Positions 16,601 through 25,691 of a stretch of 38,761 nucleotides of DNA are shown here, piece by piece. The stretch lies in the NCBI GenBank assembly GCA_947476555.1, contig CANJRI010000019.1:1-38761 (forward strand). Reading direction: 5' to 3'. Within the stretch, counting starts at the first letter, position 1. Every line of letters starts with the position of its first letter. Made by a program: the position numbers and the translations under genes. The DNA is from Caulobacteraceae bacterium. Its GTDB lineage: Bacteria > Pseudomonadota > Alphaproteobacteria > Caulobacterales > Caulobacteraceae. The notes below the pieces were generated by a model. The model had not been told where the DNA came from. It ran no database searches and worked only from the letters and a program-made list of their open reading frames with translations.

Positions 16601-17058
16601 CGAGCGACCTGATCGTCGGCAACGTGACCTTCGCCAACGCGGCGGCACGGGACGCCCTGATCGCCGCGGTCGCTCGGTTCGATCTGCCGACCGGCGTGGT
16701 GGCCAAGGGCTTCAACCGCAACCCCGACGTCAACCAGGTCGACCTGCAGCTCAGCCAGGAGATCCCGACCTTTGTCTACGGCAAGTTCAAGGTCGTCCTC
16801 GACATCCAGAACGTCCTCAACCTGCTCAACAACAAGTGGGGCTCGGTCGAGGAATATGCCGGCAGCGGCTCGGGCCAGGGCAACAACCGCATCCTCGACG
16901 TGGCCTGCGGCAACGACGCGGGCGTGGCGGTCGGCGCCGGCAGCGCGGTCTGCACCCGCTACATCTATTCCAACCCCAGCGCGACGGCCCTGACCCGTAC
17001 GGTCAACACCCAGCGTTCGCTCTGGGCCGCTCAGCTGACGCTCCGCTACGAGTTCTAG
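13693..17058 (+). CDS. Oar-like TonB-dependent outer-membrane receptor
   Basis: A 1121-residue outer-membrane transporter. The signal peptide ends at AVYA (about residue 27). Residues about 33-115 form a carboxypeptidase-regulatory-like beta domain (AVRGQVTGENGAPVAGATVVI). A TonB-box-like EEIVVTA follows at 121-127, then a plug with NPKMNRITIDGTSVQDDFGLN and a large beta-barrel ending in the terminal aromatic RYEF needed for BAM insertion. The architecture is that of Oar-type receptors, which are common in Caulobacterales. The substrate cannot be read from sequence. GAGGGG sits about 7 bases before ATG 13693; the longer frame from 13588 reads through the promoter region and is rejected. A strong terminator follows, so the gene is probably monocistronic. 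Confidence 0.9.
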   Translation: MHSIQRLAGGVALSALAFTLASTAVYAQETTSAVRGQVTGENGAPVAGATVVITHTPSGTRSATVSNAQGVFDARGLRVGGPYTVTVAAPGFESRSVSDINLTQAETLRLNLDLASAATVEEIVVTAARNPEADNSGSNSTLTRDSIEAVVSVNRDIRDLARRNLMASANTTADGGISIAGSNPKMNRITIDGTSVQDDFGLNAGGLPTLRGPISLDAVEQFTVQAVPYDVENGDFQGGAIDIVLRSGTNAFHGSAFVNYLNDGMVGEKLKGRDVPQIITQTNYGGFLGGPILKDTLFFAISYEKYKSSTPVLFGPPGQGFANSFTGVTQAAIDTVVNTLNNVYATEFESGGIDRSTPILDEKYSGKLDWNINDRHRASFTYRYALSEVWALSNLNANTGSLRSNWYLTGEEDYSYVGEINSQWTDALSTQLRVSYRDYERRQNPPAGQEFAELQVCSSPTSGGVLTTCDSPFGLVRIGPDSFRQANELETHNLNLQFKANYSLGAHLLKFGAESQNIDIVNLFVPSSDGVYYFDSLADFQAGRSNRLIYSNAPSGNPYDAAAVFKYRQNSLYLQDIVDVTEDLQVTAGFRYDFYQSDDKPILNPFFVTRNGFDNQTTYDGKAIVMPRFAFKWDPKSFFTLSGGAGVFSGGVPDVLISTSFSTTGYASAGIQVDRLADGSFSELNRSPAFTQAIGASALNVAVSDPRFGYDLPASVAGLVTPAGIPSTSEVIALNPAFQIPSSWKLFLNGAATLPWGFRGTADLVVTDVRSTLAYHDHKVKPLLVNGQQAVTPDGRLRYDGLNMTDAARAAAGVGGTNVQLAADLIVSNEKRGYGHIVAVGLEHGFFDNDLNVAVGYVRQKLNEGTSGARFGTTSGSLYASQLASSEDANSDAYGRGYEEVRDRVKFELSYAKEFIRDAETRVSLFAEARSGRPFNVTMGSAGGGRSTVFGTNRSAYQLYVPDFAADTNTSDLIVGNVTFANAAARDALIAAVARFDLPTGVVAKGFNRNPDVNQVDLQLSQEIPTFVYGKFKVVLDIQNVLNLLNNKWGSVEEYAGSGSGQGNNRILDVACGNDAGVAVGAGSAVCTRYIYSNPSATALTRTVNTQRSLWAAQLTLRYEF

Positions 17059-17084
17059 GCGGCGCTGACTTCAGGACGCGGATG

Positions 17085-17118
17085 GGGCGGCCGCGGCGAC
17101 GCGGCCGCCCTTTTCGTT
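17085..17118 (+). terminator. Rho-independent terminator after the TonB receptor gene
   Basis: A perfect 10-bp GC stem (GGGCGGCCGC at 17085-17094, GCGGCCGCCC at 17101-17110) with a 6-base loop, followed directly by TTTTCGTTT. It lies 26 bases after the receptor stop and ends that transcript before aguA. Confidence 0.85.
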
Positions 17119-17176
17119 TCTTGACGCGGGGGTGCGCCGGGGCCACATGCGCCCGGCTTGATGCAGAGGGGCTTTG

Positions 17177-18172
17177 ATGGGCTTCACCGTTCCCGCCGAA
17201 TGGGCGCCTCACCGGGCGATGTGGCTGGGCTTTCCCAGCCATGCCGACCTCTGGGAGGACGACCTCGCGGCCGCGCAGGACGAGGTGGCGGCCCTGGCCA
17301 GGGCCCTGGCCGGTCCGGGGGCTGAGCGCGTGCGGCTGCTCACCGGCCATCCGGACGGCGAGGAGGCCGCCCGCCGGCTGCTGGGCGGGACGGCGAATAT
17401 CGAGATCGTGCCCGGGCGCTTCGGCGACATCTGGCTGCGCGACACCGGCCCGATCTTCACCTCCGACCGGACCGCGCGCGGCTTCCGCTTCAACGGATGG
17501 GGCGGCAAGTACGAGTTGGAGCACGACGACGAAGTGGCCGGCCAGATCGCCGAAGCCGCCGGCGCGGCCCTGGCCCCCCACGACTTCATCCTGGAAGGCG
17601 GCGCCCTCGACCACGACGGCGAGGGCACGGTGCTGACAACCGCCCAGTGCCTCTTGAACCCCAACCGCAATCCCGGCTGGGACGAGGCCGCCGCCGAGGC
17701 CGCCCTCGCGAAATCCCTGGGCGCCCGGAAAGTGATCTGGCTGGGGGACGGCCTGCAGAACGACCACACCGACGGCCATGTGGACAACCTCGCCCGGTTC
17801 GTGGCGCCCGGCGTGGTCGCCGTGCCCGTGGCCTGGGGCCGGGGCGATCCCAATTTCGCCGCCTATGACGACGCCGCCCGCCGGCTCTCAGGCCTGACCG
17901 ACGCCGCCGGCCGCAAGCTCACCGTGGTCCGCATCCCCTCGCCCGGCTGGATCGACGGGCCGGACGGCAAGGCCCTGCCCGCCAGCCACATGAATTTCCT
18001 GATCGCCAACCAGGCGGTCATCGTGCCCATCTACGCCGCCCAGCCCGGCCACATGGCCAAGGGGGCGCTGGAGCACCTGTTCCCCGGCCGAGCGGTGATC
18101 GCCCTGCCGTCCTCCGCCATCCTCACCGGTGGCGGGTCCTTCCACTGCATCACCCAGCAGGAGCCGGCCTGA
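17177..18172 (+). CDS. aguA: Agmatine deiminase
   Basis: A 331-residue member of the guanidino-group-modifying family that converts agmatine to N-carbamoylputrescine and ammonia. The sequence shows the opening PAEWAPHRAMWLGFP, the substrate-site run DIWLRDTGP, the catalytic histidine region NDHTDGHVDN, and GGGSFHCITQQ with the nucleophilic Cys near the C-terminus. ATG 17177 is preferred over TTG 17174, with AGAGGGG properly spaced before it. One base separates its stop from aguB, so the two steps from agmatine to putrescine are encoded together. No arginine decarboxylase is nearby; agmatine may be imported or made elsewhere. Confidence 0.93.
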   Translation: MGFTVPAEWAPHRAMWLGFPSHADLWEDDLAAAQDEVAALARALAGPGAERVRLLTGHPDGEEAARRLLGGTANIEIVPGRFGDIWLRDTGPIFTSDRTARGFRFNGWGGKYELEHDDEVAGQIAEAAGAALAPHDFILEGGALDHDGEGTVLTTAQCLLNPNRNPGWDEAAAEAALAKSLGARKVIWLGDGLQNDHTDGHVDNLARFVAPGVVAVPVAWGRGDPNFAAYDDAARRLSGLTDAAGRKLTVVRIPSPGWIDGPDGKALPASHMNFLIANQAVIVPIYAAQPGHMAKGALEHLFPGRAVIALPSSAILTGGGSFHCITQQEPA

Positions 18173-18173
18173 C

Positions 18174-19048
<875 letters not shown>

Positions 19049-19052
<4 letters not shown>

Positions 19053-19819
19053 CCCGGGCACCTCAAGGGCTTCGCCGCCGCAACCTCGGCCTTCACCCGG
19101 GCGAGGTCGGTCAGGAAGCCGGGATCGGCGTGCATGCGCGCCACCATGCCCGAGGCCACCGTCCGCCCAGCCTCCACGTCGGAGGGGAAGTGCACGCCGC
19201 ACACCACCCGGCTGTCACCGCCCTCGCGGCCCACCCGCAGCAGGGTGTCGGCGCTGGCCGGCGCCGCCTCGGTGAGGATCAACGCCCAGGCCCAGACCGT
19301 CATCGAATGGCCCGACGGATAGGACATGTTGGTCTTCATCCAGTCCTCGCGCGGCACGCAGATCGGCCGGTCGTTGCCGATCAGCGGGCGCAGGCGGCCG
19401 AAGTGCTCTTTGGCCGGCGCGCCCACCGTGCGCACGTCGGCCTCGATCCGGTGCATCATCCGCCAGGTCGCCGGCGTCGCGGCCTCGCCCAGGTCCTTGC
19501 CCAGCGCGCAGGAGAACCGCCGGAGCGCCCCGCCCTGCCACAGGTCGTTGTCCTGGATGGCGATCTTCCAACGCTCCGAACCCTCCAGCGACCGGGTCTC
19601 CTCATAGACCGTGCGTTCGGCGCGGCCCTGGGCGGAGTTGGGCGCAGGCGGCGTGGGCAGGAACGCCTCGCCGTTCACGTCCCCGGCCTTCAGGTAGCCC
19701 GGCAGGGTGTTGGAGGCCGGCCCCAGGGAGGCGTCCTGCGCCACCACGGGCGCGTCCGAGGCGGTGGCGCAGGCCGCCAGGGTCAGGACCAGGGCGGCGG
19801 AAAGGCTCAGGTTTCTCAT
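19049..19819 (-). CDS. Class A non-specific acid phosphatase, predicted lipoprotein
   Basis: A 256-residue PAP2-superfamily phosphatase of the PhoN/PhoC type. The N-terminal signal ends in the lipobox LAAC (Cys17), so it is probably membrane-anchored on the periplasmic side. The three phosphatase motifs are present: KEHFGRLRP, YPSGHS and SRVVCGVHFPSDVEAGR, with the catalytic histidines in the last two. It removes phosphate from a broad range of monoesters. ATG 19819 is used; ATG 19828 is an alternative three codons earlier. It is divergent from the SapC-family gene and overlaps aguB by four bases at CTAG. I saw no convincing Pho box upstream. Confidence 0.88.
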
Positions 19820-19961
19820 GTCCGCCATAGAACTTGGCGCGCGTGACAAGCGCAAGCTCGTGTCCTGATCCTCGCATTTGCGGGCCTCACCGGGATCGGT
19901 TAGAAGCGGCGACCTCGCGCGCGGGCCTCCGCGCGCCCTTAGAACCTCCAGAAGGCCCCGA

Positions 19962-20762
19962 ATGTCCGAAGTCCACGAAAGCCCCCTGGGCGCGTTCAGC
20001 GGAAACGTCCTGTTCTACAGCAAGCCCGAGCCGCTGGCCCTGCAGCTGCACAGCAAGCTCGGCGTCAAGCGCCTGGACGCGCCGTTCAAGTTCGCCAAGG
20101 TCGGCCACGCCATCCCGCTGACCATCGGCGAGTTCCAGCTGACCGCCGTCACCGGCCCGATCATCTTCGTGGGGGAGGAGCGGCTGCCGATCGCCGTGAT
20201 GGGCCTGAACGCCGGCGACAACATGTTCGTGAACGAGCAGGGCGTGTTCGATTCCGGCGTCTATGTGCCGGCCTACATCCGCCGCTATCCCTTCGTCTTC
20301 GCCAACGACGAATCCAACAACCAGATGGTGCTGTGCATCGACCGCGCCGCCGAGTTCATCGTGGAAGGCGGCGAGATCCCGTTCTTCGACGAGAAGGGCG
20401 AGCCCAGCGACTACACCAAGAACTGCATCGAGTTCTGCAACAACTTCGAGGTCGAGCGCCAGCGCACCCTGGGCTTCGTGCAGCTCCTGAAGGACCTCGA
20501 CCTGTTCGAGACCAAGACCGCGCACTACACCCCCACCAACCCGGACGGGACCGCCGGCGAGCCCCAGAAGATCGCCGACTACTTCGGGGTCTCCGAAGAG
20601 AAGCTGAACGCCCTGCCGCACGAGAAGCTGGCGGAGCTGCGCGACAACGGCGCCCTCAGCCAGATCTACGCCCACCTGCTGTCGCTGGTCGGCTGGGACC
20701 GGCTGATCGCCCTGGCGATGGCCCGCGCCGCCGCCGCCCCGCCCTCCGCCGCTAACGCGTAA
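19962..20762 (+). CDS. SapC-family protein
   Basis: A 266-residue soluble protein with no signal peptide. It shows the pattern of the alphaproteobacterial SapC family: FAKVGHAIPLTIGEF, IAVMGLNAGDNMFV, YVPAYIRRYPF, CIDRAAEF and the C-terminal GALSQIYAHLLSLVGWDRL. The family name comes from a gene near surface-layer functions; it is unrelated to the peptide-transport permease SapC, with which it is often confused. Biochemical function is unknown. The start has AGAAGG about 8 bases upstream. The last 11 bases overlap the convergent MaoC-like gene. Confidence 0.75.
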   Translation: MSEVHESPLGAFSGNVLFYSKPEPLALQLHSKLGVKRLDAPFKFAKVGHAIPLTIGEFQLTAVTGPIIFVGEERLPIAVMGLNAGDNMFVNEQGVFDSGVYVPAYIRRYPFVFANDESNNQMVLCIDRAAEFIVEGGEIPFFDEKGEPSDYTKNCIEFCNNFEVERQRTLGFVQLLKDLDLFETKTAHYTPTNPDGTAGEPQKIADYFGVSEEKLNALPHEKLAELRDNGALSQIYAHLLSLVGWDRLIALAMARAAAAPPSAANA

Positions 20763-21144
20763 ACACGCTCCGCGTCAGGCACGAGAAAACCAGCCGGCCT
20801 GCTTCGTCGAGCAGGTCGTGCTGGGCGATGACGATGCCCTTGTCCTCGCCCACCGGATCCTTGGCCATCACCGTCATCCGGCCGCGCAGCAGCTCGCCGG
20901 CCGGCGGGTTGCGCATCCAGCGCAGGGCGTCGACCCCCAGGCGCTTGGTCTGCGGCCAGTCGGTGGCCGCCACCGCGTCCAGCCGCGACCAGATCGCATA
21001 GGTCATGGCGTCGGGCGCGCCCCGGCCCACGTCCCACCCCGGAGCGAAGGCGGCGGCGAACACCGCCAGGGCCTCCGGGTCCACCGCCCCCGCTCCCAGG
21101 TTCACCACCTGGCCGATCTGGATGTCGTCGAAGCTGGCGGGCAC
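20752..21144 (-). CDS. MaoC-like hotdog-fold protein
   Basis: A 130-residue protein resembling MaoC-type dehydratase/hotdog domains: FDDIQIGQVV at the start, DPEALAVFAAAF where the hydration motif normally lies, MTYAIWSRL, and LRWMRNPPAGELLRGRMTV, typical of the fold's central strand. The canonical catalytic Asp/His of R-hydratases is not obvious, so it may be a binding protein or a divergent thioesterase/hydratase acting on an acyl-CoA. GTG 21144 is chosen because AAGGAG lies 9 bases before it and the hotdog domain starts at once. The alternative ATG at 21216 adds 24 low-complexity residues. Divergent from dsbD. Confidence 0.55.
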   Translation of the reverse strand: MPASFDDIQIGQVVNLGAGAVDPEALAVFAAAFAPGWDVGRGAPDAMTYAIWSRLDAVAATDWPQTKRLGVDALRWMRNPPAGELLRGRMTVMAKDPVGEDKGIVIAQHDLLDEAGRLVFSCLTRSVFTR

Positions 21145-21152
21145 GGATGCGG

Positions 21153-21158
21153 TCTCCT
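21153..21158 (-). promoter_or_regulatory. Ribosome binding site deciding the MaoC-like gene start
   Basis: AAGGAG on the minus strand, 8-9 bases before GTG 21144. It supports that start over the in-frame ATG 21216. Confidence 0.55.
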
Positions 21159-21245
21159 TCTTGGCGATCGGCCGATCATGAGGGTCCGCCGGCGCCGGTG
21201 TCGAGGCGCTTTGCACCGCCGCCGCCGCCGGGCCATATAGCGCCC

Positions 21246-23321
21246 ATGCTTCGGTCCTTAAGACTCCTGGCGGGCGCCTTCGCGGCCCTGATCCTGTCCG
21301 GCCAGGCCCTCGCCGCGCCGGTCGACACCGGCCACCTGACCGCCGAGCTGGTCCCGGCCGCCCGGGGGATCGCGCCCGGCCAGTCGATCACCGTCGCCCT
21401 GCGCCAGGACATCGACAAGGGCTGGCACACCTACTGGCGCAACCCCGGCGATTCCGGGGACTACACCAAGATCGCCTGGACCCTGCCGCCGGGTTGGAGC
21501 GCCGGGGAATTTTCCTGGCCCGCGCCGCACCGCCTGCCGATCGGCCCGCTGGTCAACTATGGCTACGAGGGCGAGGTGCTGCTGCCGCTCACCCTCACCG
21601 CGCCGGCAAACGCCCGGGCCGGCGAGACCATCAAGCTCAGCGCCGCGGTCGCCTTCCTGGTCTGCGCCGAGATCTGCGTGCCGGAGGACGCCGTCCTCAC
21701 CCTCGACCTGCCGGTGGTCGCCGCCCCGGCCCCCGCCGATCCGAAGTGGGGCCCGGTCATCGCCCGGACGCTCGCCGCCATTCCCCGGTCCGCCGGCCTG
21801 ACCGCCGCGTTCGAGGCGGGCAAGCTCGCCATCGTCGGCGCCCCGCTCAAGGGCGCGGACATGGCCGGCGCCTATTTCTATCCCTACTCCGGCAAGGCGC
21901 TGGACCACGCCAAACCCCAAACCATAGAGCGCGGCCCAGAAGGCCTGACCCTGACCCTGGCCATGCGCGAGCCCGCGCCCGAAACCCTCGACGGCGTGCT
22001 CGCCGTCGGCGGCCGGACCTATGAGGTCGCCGCCGCGCCCGGCCCCGCCCCGCCCGGCGCCTCGGGCCTCGGCCCGCCGCCGGCCCGCCTCGCCCCCACC
22101 GGCCCCGACCTCGGCCTGGTCGGCGCGGCGCTCTTCGCCTTGCTGGGCGGACTGATCCTCAACCTGATGCCCTGCGTCTTCCCGGTGCTGGCCATGAAGG
22201 CCGCCTCCCTGGCAGGCCACGGGGCCGACACCGGCGCCGCCCGCAAACAGGCCTTGGCCTTCGGCGCCGGGGTGCTGGCGACCTTCCTGGCCCTCGCCGC
22301 TGGCCTCATCGCCCTGCAGGCCGCGGGCTCCGCCGTGGGGTGGGGCTTCCAGCTGCAGTCGCCGCCGGTGGTGGCGGTCCTGGCGCTGCTGATGCTGGCC
22401 GTCGCCCTCAACCTCTCCGGCGTCTTCGAGGTGGCCGGCTCGGTCCAGAACGTCGGCTCGGGCCTGGCCTCCAGGGGCGGCGTCGCCGGCGCCTTCTTCA
22501 CCGGCGCCCTGGCGGTGGTGGTGGCCGCCCCCTGCACCGCCCCGTTCATGGGCCCGGCGCTGGGCTGGGCGCTCACCCAATCGCCCGTCGCCGCCCTGTC
22601 GATCTTCCTGGCGCTGGGCGTCGGGTTCGCCGCCCCCTTCGTGGCGGTGGCCTTCGTGCCCGGCCTGCTGGCTCGCCTGCCCCGTCCCGGTCCCTGGATG
22701 GACGTGTTCCGCAAGGCCCTGGCCTTCCCGATGTACGCCGCCGCCGGCTGGCTGGTCTGGGTGCTGACCCTGCAGGCGGGCGAGGGCGCCCTGGCCCTGA
22801 TCCTCGCCGCCGCCGTGGTCGTGGCCCTCGCCGCCTGGCTGGCCGGTATCGCCCAGCGCCGCGCGGCCCTACCCCAGGCGATCGCCGCCGGCGCCCTGGC
22901 GATCCTCGCCATCGGCGCGGCGCTCGGCTTCCGCTACCCTGAGCCGGCGGTCGCGGGCGCCACAGCCGCCGCCGATGTCCCCTACGAGCCCTACAGCCCT
23001 GAGCGCCTCGCCGCCGCGCGGGCCGAGGGCAAGACGGTGTTCGTCAACTACACCGCCGCCTGGTGCGTCTCCTGCCAGGTGAACGAGCGGGTGGCGCTGT
23101 CCACCAAATCGGTGGCCGAGGCCATGGCCCGCAACGACGTCGTCTACCTGAAGGCCGACTGGACCCGCAGGGACGCGGTGATCGCCGCCGAGCTGGAAAG
23201 CTTCGGCCGCGCCGGCGTGCCGCTCTATCTGGTCTACGGCAAGGACGGCGGCCCGCCGAAGATCCTGCCCGCCCTGCTCACCGACCGCGTGGTGGTCCGC
23301 GCCCTGGACGCCGCCGCTTGA
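21246..23321 (+). CDS. dsbD: DsbD/ScsB-family thiol:disulfide interchange transporter
   Basis: A 691-residue inner-membrane protein that carries reducing power from cytoplasmic thioredoxin to the periplasm. After a signal peptide, the N-terminal periplasmic domain holds C140/C144 (LVCAEICV). The central eight-helix domain has C310 (LMPCVFPVLAMK) and C430 (AAPCTAPFMGP), and the C-terminal thioredoxin-like domain has C607-V-S-C610 (AAWCVSCQVNE). All three cysteine pairs are intact. The large N-terminal domain resembles the ScsB branch more than E. coli DsbD. ATG 21246 starts the signal peptide; the longer frame from 21147 lies in the divergent promoter region. Its stop overlaps the pgi start as TTGA. 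Confidence 0.9.
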   Translation: MLRSLRLLAGAFAALILSGQALAAPVDTGHLTAELVPAARGIAPGQSITVALRQDIDKGWHTYWRNPGDSGDYTKIAWTLPPGWSAGEFSWPAPHRLPIGPLVNYGYEGEVLLPLTLTAPANARAGETIKLSAAVAFLVCAEICVPEDAVLTLDLPVVAAPAPADPKWGPVIARTLAAIPRSAGLTAAFEAGKLAIVGAPLKGADMAGAYFYPYSGKALDHAKPQTIERGPEGLTLTLAMREPAPETLDGVLAVGGRTYEVAAAPGPAPPGASGLGPPPARLAPTGPDLGLVGAALFALLGGLILNLMPCVFPVLAMKAASLAGHGADTGAARKQALAFGAGVLATFLALAAGLIALQAAGSAVGWGFQLQSPPVVAVLALLMLAVALNLSGVFEVAGSVQNVGSGLASRGGVAGAFFTGALAVVVAAPCTAPFMGPALGWALTQSPVAALSIFLALGVGFAAPFVAVAFVPGLLARLPRPGPWMDVFRKALAFPMYAAAGWLVWVLTLQAGEGALALILAAAVVVALAAWLAGIAQRRAALPQAIAAGALAILAIGAALGFRYPEPAVAGATAAADVPYEPYSPERLAAARAEGKTVFVNYTAAWCVSCQVNERVALSTKSVAEAMARNDVVYLKADWTRRDAVIAAELESFGRAGVPLYLVYGKDGGPPKILPALLTDRVVVRALDAAA

Positions 23322-24877
23322 CCCCGGACGCCGCCTGGACCGCCCTGGAGACCGCCGCCGCCGCCGCCCGGGACCGGCGGATCGACAGTCTGTTCCCCGC
23401 CGAGCCGGATCGCCTGGCGCGCCTTTCCCTCTCCGCCGCCGGCCTCGACATCGACCTTTCCAAACAGCCCTGGTCCCTGGGCGACCTGGACCTGGCCTTA
23501 AGCCTTGCCCGCGCCGCCGGCGTCGAGCCGGCTAGGGAGGCCCTGTTCGACGGCGAGATGGTCAACCCCAGCGAGGGGCGTCCGGCCGTGCACATGGCCC
23601 TGCGCGCCCCCGACGGCGCAGACTTCAACGCCCTGGGCCAGCCGATCTCCCGCGCCGTCGAGGCCACCCGGAACGCCGTCGCCGCCTATGCCGAGGCGGT
23701 GCGCCGCGGCGCCCGCGCCGGCGCCACCGGCCAGCCGATCTCGGCCGTGGTCAGCATCGGCATCGGCGGCTCCGATCTCGGCCCCCGCCTGATTTGGGAG
23801 GCCCTGCGCCCCCTGAAGCCGGCCATCGAGATCCGCTTCGTGGCCAACGTCGATCCCAATGAGCTGGCCCAGGCCCTGACGGGCCTGGATCCCGCGACGA
23901 CGCTGATCGTGGTGATCTCCAAGACCTTCACCACCCAGGAGACCCTGGCCAATGCGCAGGCCGCCCGGGCCTGGCTGCGCGCCGCCTTAGGGCAGGCCGG
24001 CGACGCCCACCTGCTGGCCGTCTCCGCCGCCCCGGACCGGGCGCGGGCCTTCGGCGTGCCGGAGGGCCAGGTGTTCCCCTTCTGGGACTGGGTGGGCGGC
24101 CGCTATTCGGTGTGGTCGGCGGTGGGCCTGCCCTGCGCCCTGGGCTTAGGCCCCGACGCCATCGCCGCTCTCCACGCCGGCGCCCACGCCATGGACCGCC
24201 ACTTCCGCGAGGCGCCCCTGGAGGCCAACGCCCCGGTGCTGCTGGCCCTGGCCCACGTCTTCAACCGCAACGGCCTTCGCCGGCCGCTGCGCGCCGTCAT
24301 CCCCTACGCCCAGCGCCTGCGCCTCTTGCCCTCCTACCTCCAGCAGCTGGAGATGGAGTCGAACGGCAAACAGGTCGAGGCCGGCGGCGCCCCGGTCGAA
24401 CGCGCCACCGCCGCCAGCGTGTTCGGCGACGCCGGCACCAACGGCCAGCACGCCTATTTCCAGCTCCTCCACCAGGGTGTCGACGTGGTCCCCCTGGACA
24501 TCCTCGCCGTCCGCCACAACACCGAGGGCGACCCCGCCGCCCAGAGGAAGCTGCTGGCCAACGCCGTCGCCCAGGCCGAGGCCCTGATGGTCGGCCGCGA
24601 CGGCGGCCCCGAACCGCACCGCCACTTCCCCGGCAACCGCCCCTCCAGCTTCGTCCTCCTGGACCGCCTGGACCCCGCCCGCCTCGGCGCGCTCCTCGCC
24701 CTCTACGAGCACAAGACCTTCGTCGAGAGCGTCCTGTGGCGCATCAACCCCTTCGACCAATGGGGCGTCGAGCTGGGGAAGACGCTGGCCGGGCGGGTGC
24801 TGGCGGAGCTGGAGGGTGGGCCGCCGGGGGCGCACGACCCCTCGACGGCGGCGCTAATCGGGAAATTGCGCCCCTAA
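23318..24877 (+). CDS. pgi: Glucose-6-phosphate isomerase
   Basis: A 519-residue cytoplasmic enzyme interconverting glucose-6-phosphate and fructose-6-phosphate. Visible signatures: VSIGIGGSDLGPRL (phosphate loop), VISKTFTTQETL, FPFWDWVGGRYSVWSAVGLP, the catalytic-glutamate segment LQQLEMESNGKQV, the catalytic His in GTNGQHAYFQLLHQG, and the C-terminal Lys in DQWGVELGK. The start is taken as TTG 23318, which overlaps the dsbD stop as TTGA; the next residues TPDAAWTALE fit a PGI N-terminus. Slightly shorter than the usual ~540-550. Coupling with dsbD looks translational rather than functional. Confidence 0.95.
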   Translation: MTPDAAWTALETAAAAARDRRIDSLFPAEPDRLARLSLSAAGLDIDLSKQPWSLGDLDLALSLARAAGVEPAREALFDGEMVNPSEGRPAVHMALRAPDGADFNALGQPISRAVEATRNAVAAYAEAVRRGARAGATGQPISAVVSIGIGGSDLGPRLIWEALRPLKPAIEIRFVANVDPNELAQALTGLDPATTLIVVISKTFTTQETLANAQAARAWLRAALGQAGDAHLLAVSAAPDRARAFGVPEGQVFPFWDWVGGRYSVWSAVGLPCALGLGPDAIAALHAGAHAMDRHFREAPLEANAPVLLALAHVFNRNGLRRPLRAVIPYAQRLRLLPSYLQQLEMESNGKQVEAGGAPVERATAASVFGDAGTNGQHAYFQLLHQGVDVVPLDILAVRHNTEGDPAAQRKLLANAVAQAEALMVGRDGGPEPHRHFPGNRPSSFVLLDRLDPARLGALLALYEHKTFVESVLWRINPFDQWGVELGKTLAGRVLAELEGGPPGAHDPSTAALIGKLRP

Positions 24878-24951
24878 GTTCCATTTGGGAGGGATCGCGA
24901 GACCTAATCGCCCAAGCTGACTTTCAGTATGCCCGCAGTTAAGCTTGTGTC

Positions 24952-25599
24952 ATGCCCGTACTTCGCCTGGACTGCCCGCACTGCCCTACCAACCAGGTCG
25001 CGTTCGAGGTGGCTTGGAATGGGCCAGCGAATGCCAATCGGCATGACGGATGGTATGTTACGGCGCTTTGCGGCTCCTGCAGAGCACCCATCACCACCCA
25101 CTTGAAGAACAAGAATCCGAACGACACCTCCTCGCCCCTCAATCACGGCGCCGTATTGCTAAATGACTTGGCCACGCCGATTTTCGAAATTCAGGCTGCG
25201 TGGCCAGTACGGAGCGCGCCGGACGCCCCGCCTCATACGCCAGAGTCCGTGAAACGGCGCTTCATGGAGGCCGAGAAAGCCTACCAACAGCACAGCTGGA
25301 ACGCTGCCGTAGCGATGTATCGGTCGGCCCTCGATATAGCGACCAAAGCGATACCCGGCGTTCCCACGGGTGAGACATTCTACAATCGTCTGATCTGGCT
25401 ACATGACAATCACAAGATCACCCCCGACATGAAGGCGTGGGCCGATCATGTACGCATCGAGGGTAACGAGGCGCTTCACGACCCGGAAGACTTCACCCAG
25501 GACGACGCAACGCCCCTGCGGCTCTTTTCGGAAATGTTCCTGCGTTACATCTTCGAGCTACCGGGTGAGGTGCGCGCTTTCCGCGGCGAGGCGGGCTGA
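24952..25599 (+). CDS. DUF4145-like protein with N-terminal zinc-ribbon cysteines
   Basis: A 215-residue protein. Two CxxC knuckles, C8/C11 and C40/C43 (CPHC, CGSC), could bind zinc. The C-terminal half (about 100-195) is helical with KRRFMEAEKAYQQHSWNAAVAMYRSALDIATK, NRLIWLHDNHKIT and DHVRIEGNEALHDPEDF, the conserved pattern of DUF4145, a domain often found in defence or restriction-associated proteins. Function is unknown. Base composition is lower than in its neighbours (about 52-63% GC in sampled lines against more than 70% around it), suggesting recent acquisition. It sits alone between pgi and the rplU promoter. Confidence 0.65.
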   Translation: MPVLRLDCPHCPTNQVAFEVAWNGPANANRHDGWYVTALCGSCRAPITTHLKNKNPNDTSSPLNHGAVLLNDLATPIFEIQAAWPVRSAPDAPPHTPESVKRRFMEAEKAYQQHSWNAAVAMYRSALDIATKAIPGVPTGETFYNRLIWLHDNHKITPDMKAWADHVRIEGNEALHDPEDFTQDDATPLRLFSEMFLRYIFELPGEVRAFRGEAG

Positions 25600-25628
25600 G
25601 CCATCTCTTCGCAAAGCGAGCCCCCACA

Positions 25629-25656
25629 TTGACTCCGCCGCTTCCCCCGCTATAAC
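25629..25656 (+). promoter_or_regulatory. Sigma-70-type promoter for rplU-rpmA
   Basis: TTGACT at 25629-25634 and TATAAC at 25651-25656, separated by 16 bases, 80-107 bases before the rplU start. It is the clearest -35/-10 pair I found in the window. The transcript would begin near 25663. Confidence 0.65.
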
Positions 25657-25667
25657 CGCCCACCTCT

Positions 25668-25691
25668 CGCCCGCGGGCCAACTCGCGGGCG
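25668..25691 (+). promoter_or_regulatory. Leader hairpin at the 5' end of the rplU transcript
   Basis: CGCCCGCG (25668-25675) and CGCGGGCG (25684-25691) form a perfect 8-bp stem around an 8-base loop, just after the predicted transcription start. CGTTCCGTTTTGC follows, which is T-rich but not a full U-tract. It could be a feedback site for a ribosomal protein, an attenuator or an mRNA-stabilising 5' hairpin. Role not shown by sequence. Confidence 0.45.

Noticed and set aside
13732..17177. Long antisense and out-of-frame open frames inside the TonB receptor gene (for example 13732-15480 minus and 15588-17177 plus)
   Set aside because: High GC leaves few stops in shadow frames. The products have biased, repetitive composition (Arg/Gly or Val/Asp/Glu) and no domain, while the receptor frame shows a full signal peptide, plug and barrel.
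19820..19961. Pho box before the acid phosphatase gene
   Set aside because: Only one half-site-like TTGTCAC is present; the position 11 bases upstream does not match.
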